Made by a program: the position numbers and the translations under genes. A DNA stretch of 64,000 nt from Vagococcus luciliae (lineage in GTDB: Bacteria; Bacillota; Bacilli; Lactobacillales; Vagococcaceae). This document shows positions 62,658 to 64,000 of this stretch, piece by piece. The stretch spans positions 685,001-749,000 of the forward strand of contig NZ_CP102451.1 of assembly GCF_024637875.1 (NCBI RefSeq), given 5' to 3'. Positions within the stretch are counted from its first letter, which is position 1. Each line of letters opens with the position of its first letter. The notes beneath the pieces were generated by a model. The model made no database searches, had not been told where the DNA came from, and saw only the letters and a list, made by a program, of their open reading frames with translations.

Positions 62658-64000
62658 AACAATCATTTGGACAATTAAAAAGACTGTATCAATATATTTC
62701 TCCTTATAAATTTAGTTTTATTGGCGCTTTGTTTTTAGCGGTTATAGCAGTTGTGATGAATGCATTGATGCCATTTGTAACAGGGTTACCGACTACTAGA
62801 ATAGCGCAAAATGTAAAAAATGGTGAATCGCTTGATTTTAATTATATTTTTAACGTGTTAATTGTATTATTTATCATCGGACTTGTTTACAGTTTATCTA
62901 GTTTTTTTGCCCAATGGTTTATGACACAAGTTGTGCAACGGTCCATGAAAGATTTAAGAACTGATATTTCGCAAAAAATTAATCGACTTCCCGTCTCTTA
63001 CTTTGACACACATCAATTTGGGGATATTTTATCTCGTGTGACAAATGACGTGGATGCTGTAAGTAATGCGTTGCAACAAGGATTAATCGCTATCGTCAAT
63101 GCCCTTTTAGGGATAACGATGGCTGTTGTGGCAATGTTAACTATCAATGTAAAATTAGCATTGTTGGTTATGTTGATTATTCCACTATCTATGATTATTT
63201 CTAAATTAGTTGTTAATTGGTCTCAACCATATTTTAAACGTCAGCAAGATTCACTGGGTGAGTTAAATGGGTTTGTTCAGGAAAATTTAACAGGGTTTAA
63301 TGTATTGAAGTTATATGGCCGAGAAGAAGAAACCGTTACAGATTTTAAAGATGTCAATCAACGTTTAACAAACAATGGATTTAAAGCAGCAGCAATCTCT
63401 GGGTTGATGATGCCATTAGTTAATTTGACAGCTTACAGTGCTTATATAGGAGTTGCTGTATTAGGATCATTTTATGTGATTTCAGGAACGCTACTTTTAG
63501 GTAATTTACAAGCATTCATTCAATATGTATGGCAAGTTAGTCAACCAATGGGACAAATTACGCAGTTATCTTCTATGTTACAAAGTGCATCTGCTGCCAC
63601 AAAGCGTGTTTTTACGATATTAGATGAACCAGAGTCAATTGAAAATGACGCAGATATTCCACTGCCAGATGTGATTCGTGGTGATGTTGAATTTGATAAT
63701 GTATCGTTTAGTTATCAAGCAGATAGACCATTGATTCAAAATTTTAGTGTATCTGTTAAAAGTGGACAAACAGTGGCAATTGTTGGGCCAACAGGAGCTG
63801 GAAAAACGACATTGATTAATTTATTGATGCGTTTTTACGATGTAACAGATGGTGCCATTAAAATTGATGGAATTGATACGAAAAAAATGAATCGTAGTGA
63901 TGTTCGTTCTCTATTTGGCATGGTACTACAAGATGCTTGGTTGTATAATGATACGATTGCTGAAAATATTCGCTTTGGTAAACTTGATGCGACAGATTTT
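62654..64000 (+). CDS. efrB: ABC-type multidrug exporter subunit B (EfrB/LmrD-like), truncated by window edge
   Basis: Open for 449 codons from ATG 62654 to the end of the window. Begins MKQSFGQLKRLYQYISPYK; six membrane helices, coupling-loop region SRVTNDVDAVSNALQQG, then the nucleotide-binding domain with Walker A GPTGAGKTTLINLL (about 378-391) and Q-loop FGMVLQDAWL. The signature and Walker B lie outside. It pairs with the preceding gene to form a heterodimeric exporter. Confidence 0.88.
   Translation, partial: MKQSFGQLKRLYQYISPYKFSFIGALFLAVIAVVMNALMPFVTGLPTTRIAQNVKNGESLDFNYIFNVLIVLFIIGLVYSLSSFFAQWFMTQVVQRSMKDLRTDISQKINRLPVSYFDTHQFGDILSRVTNDVDAVSNALQQGLIAIVNALLGITMAVVAMLTINVKLALLVMLIIPLSMIISKLVVNWSQPYFKRQQDSLGELNGFVQENLTGFNVLKLYGREEETVTDFKDVNQRLTNNGFKAAAISGLMMPLVNLTAYSAYIGVAVLGSFYVISGTLLLGNLQAFIQYVWQVSQPMGQITQLSSMLQSASAATKRVFTILDEPESIENDADIPLPDVIRGDVEFDNVSFSYQADRPLIQNFSVSVKSGQTVAIVGPTGAGKTTLINLLMRFYDVTDGAIKIDGIDTKKMNRSDVRSLFGMVLQDAWLYNDTIAENIRFGKLDATDF

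Noticed and set aside
1-64000. CRISPR array, prophage, tRNA or rRNA genes
   Set aside because: No regular repeat-spacer pattern, no phage structural genes, and no cloverleaf with the conserved T-loop sequence was noticed on either strand.

Overview
The window is low-GC Firmicutes DNA. Gene content and order point to the Enterococcaceae: kup, dut, radA, yacL, then gltX, cysS, mrnC, rlmB, rae1; veg; rex; rpoY-rnjA; an EfrAB-type exporter; and an LPxTG surface protein. A Vagococcus- or Enterococcus-like host fits best, but this is an inference from gene content, not from a marker gene. No rRNA, tRNA, CRISPR array or prophage was seen.

Layout. Bases 1-1684 hold the end of a ThiD-like kinase, a small LPxTG surface protein and a membrane-anchored protein broken by an in-frame amber codon. 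Bases 1869-10456 are a lysine riboswitch-controlled operon: lysC, dapA, dapB, dapH, dapL, an alanine-racemase-like gene, lysA and an aminotransferase. Bases 10457-19206 are a sugar-alcohol PTS operon: a PRD regulator, galactitol-type IIA, IIB and IIC, two zinc dehydrogenases and transketolase. It is preceded by a CcpA (cre) site. Bases 19297-23897 hold an acetyltransferase, a NitT/TauT-type ABC importer, a short prepilin peptidase and a lipoprotein. The minus-strand run proB-proA-yfhO follows (23911-28634).

Bases 28746-39130 are housekeeping: potassium uptake, dUTPase, RadA, YacL, two tRNA synthetases (cysS behind a T-box), Mini-III, RlmB and Rae1. Bases 39124-42267 hold a small membrane protein and a DUF4811 plus MFS multidrug pair facing a MerR gene across a strikingly symmetric divergent promoter. 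Next come a ComX-like sigma factor, veg and a tyrosine phosphatase. Bases 44236-48658 form an accessory surface cluster: a sortase-like protein lacking the usual catalytic Arg, two paralogous Mga-type regulators, and an overlooked 50-residue ORF between them.

Bases 48675-55996 hold rex with its own probable operator, tpx, a T-box plus valS, folC, a HAD phosphatase, radC and a cold-shock gene. A complete ISL3-family element with an 8-bp target duplication occupies 56090-57578 and sits directly upstream of a UPF0316 gene. The window ends with a GNAT gene, rnjA-rpoY on the minus strand with a long structured leader, and a two-gene ABC exporter that runs off the right edge.

Regulatory logic visible in the DNA: lysine riboswitch (lysine genes), T-boxes with Cys (TGC) and Val (GTA) specifiers, cre sites (PTS operon, ComX-like gene), a Rex-type palindrome (rex) and a TGTNA-N7-TNACA box (MerR and MFS). 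All functional statements rest on reading the sequence and recalled family knowledge; no database search was run.
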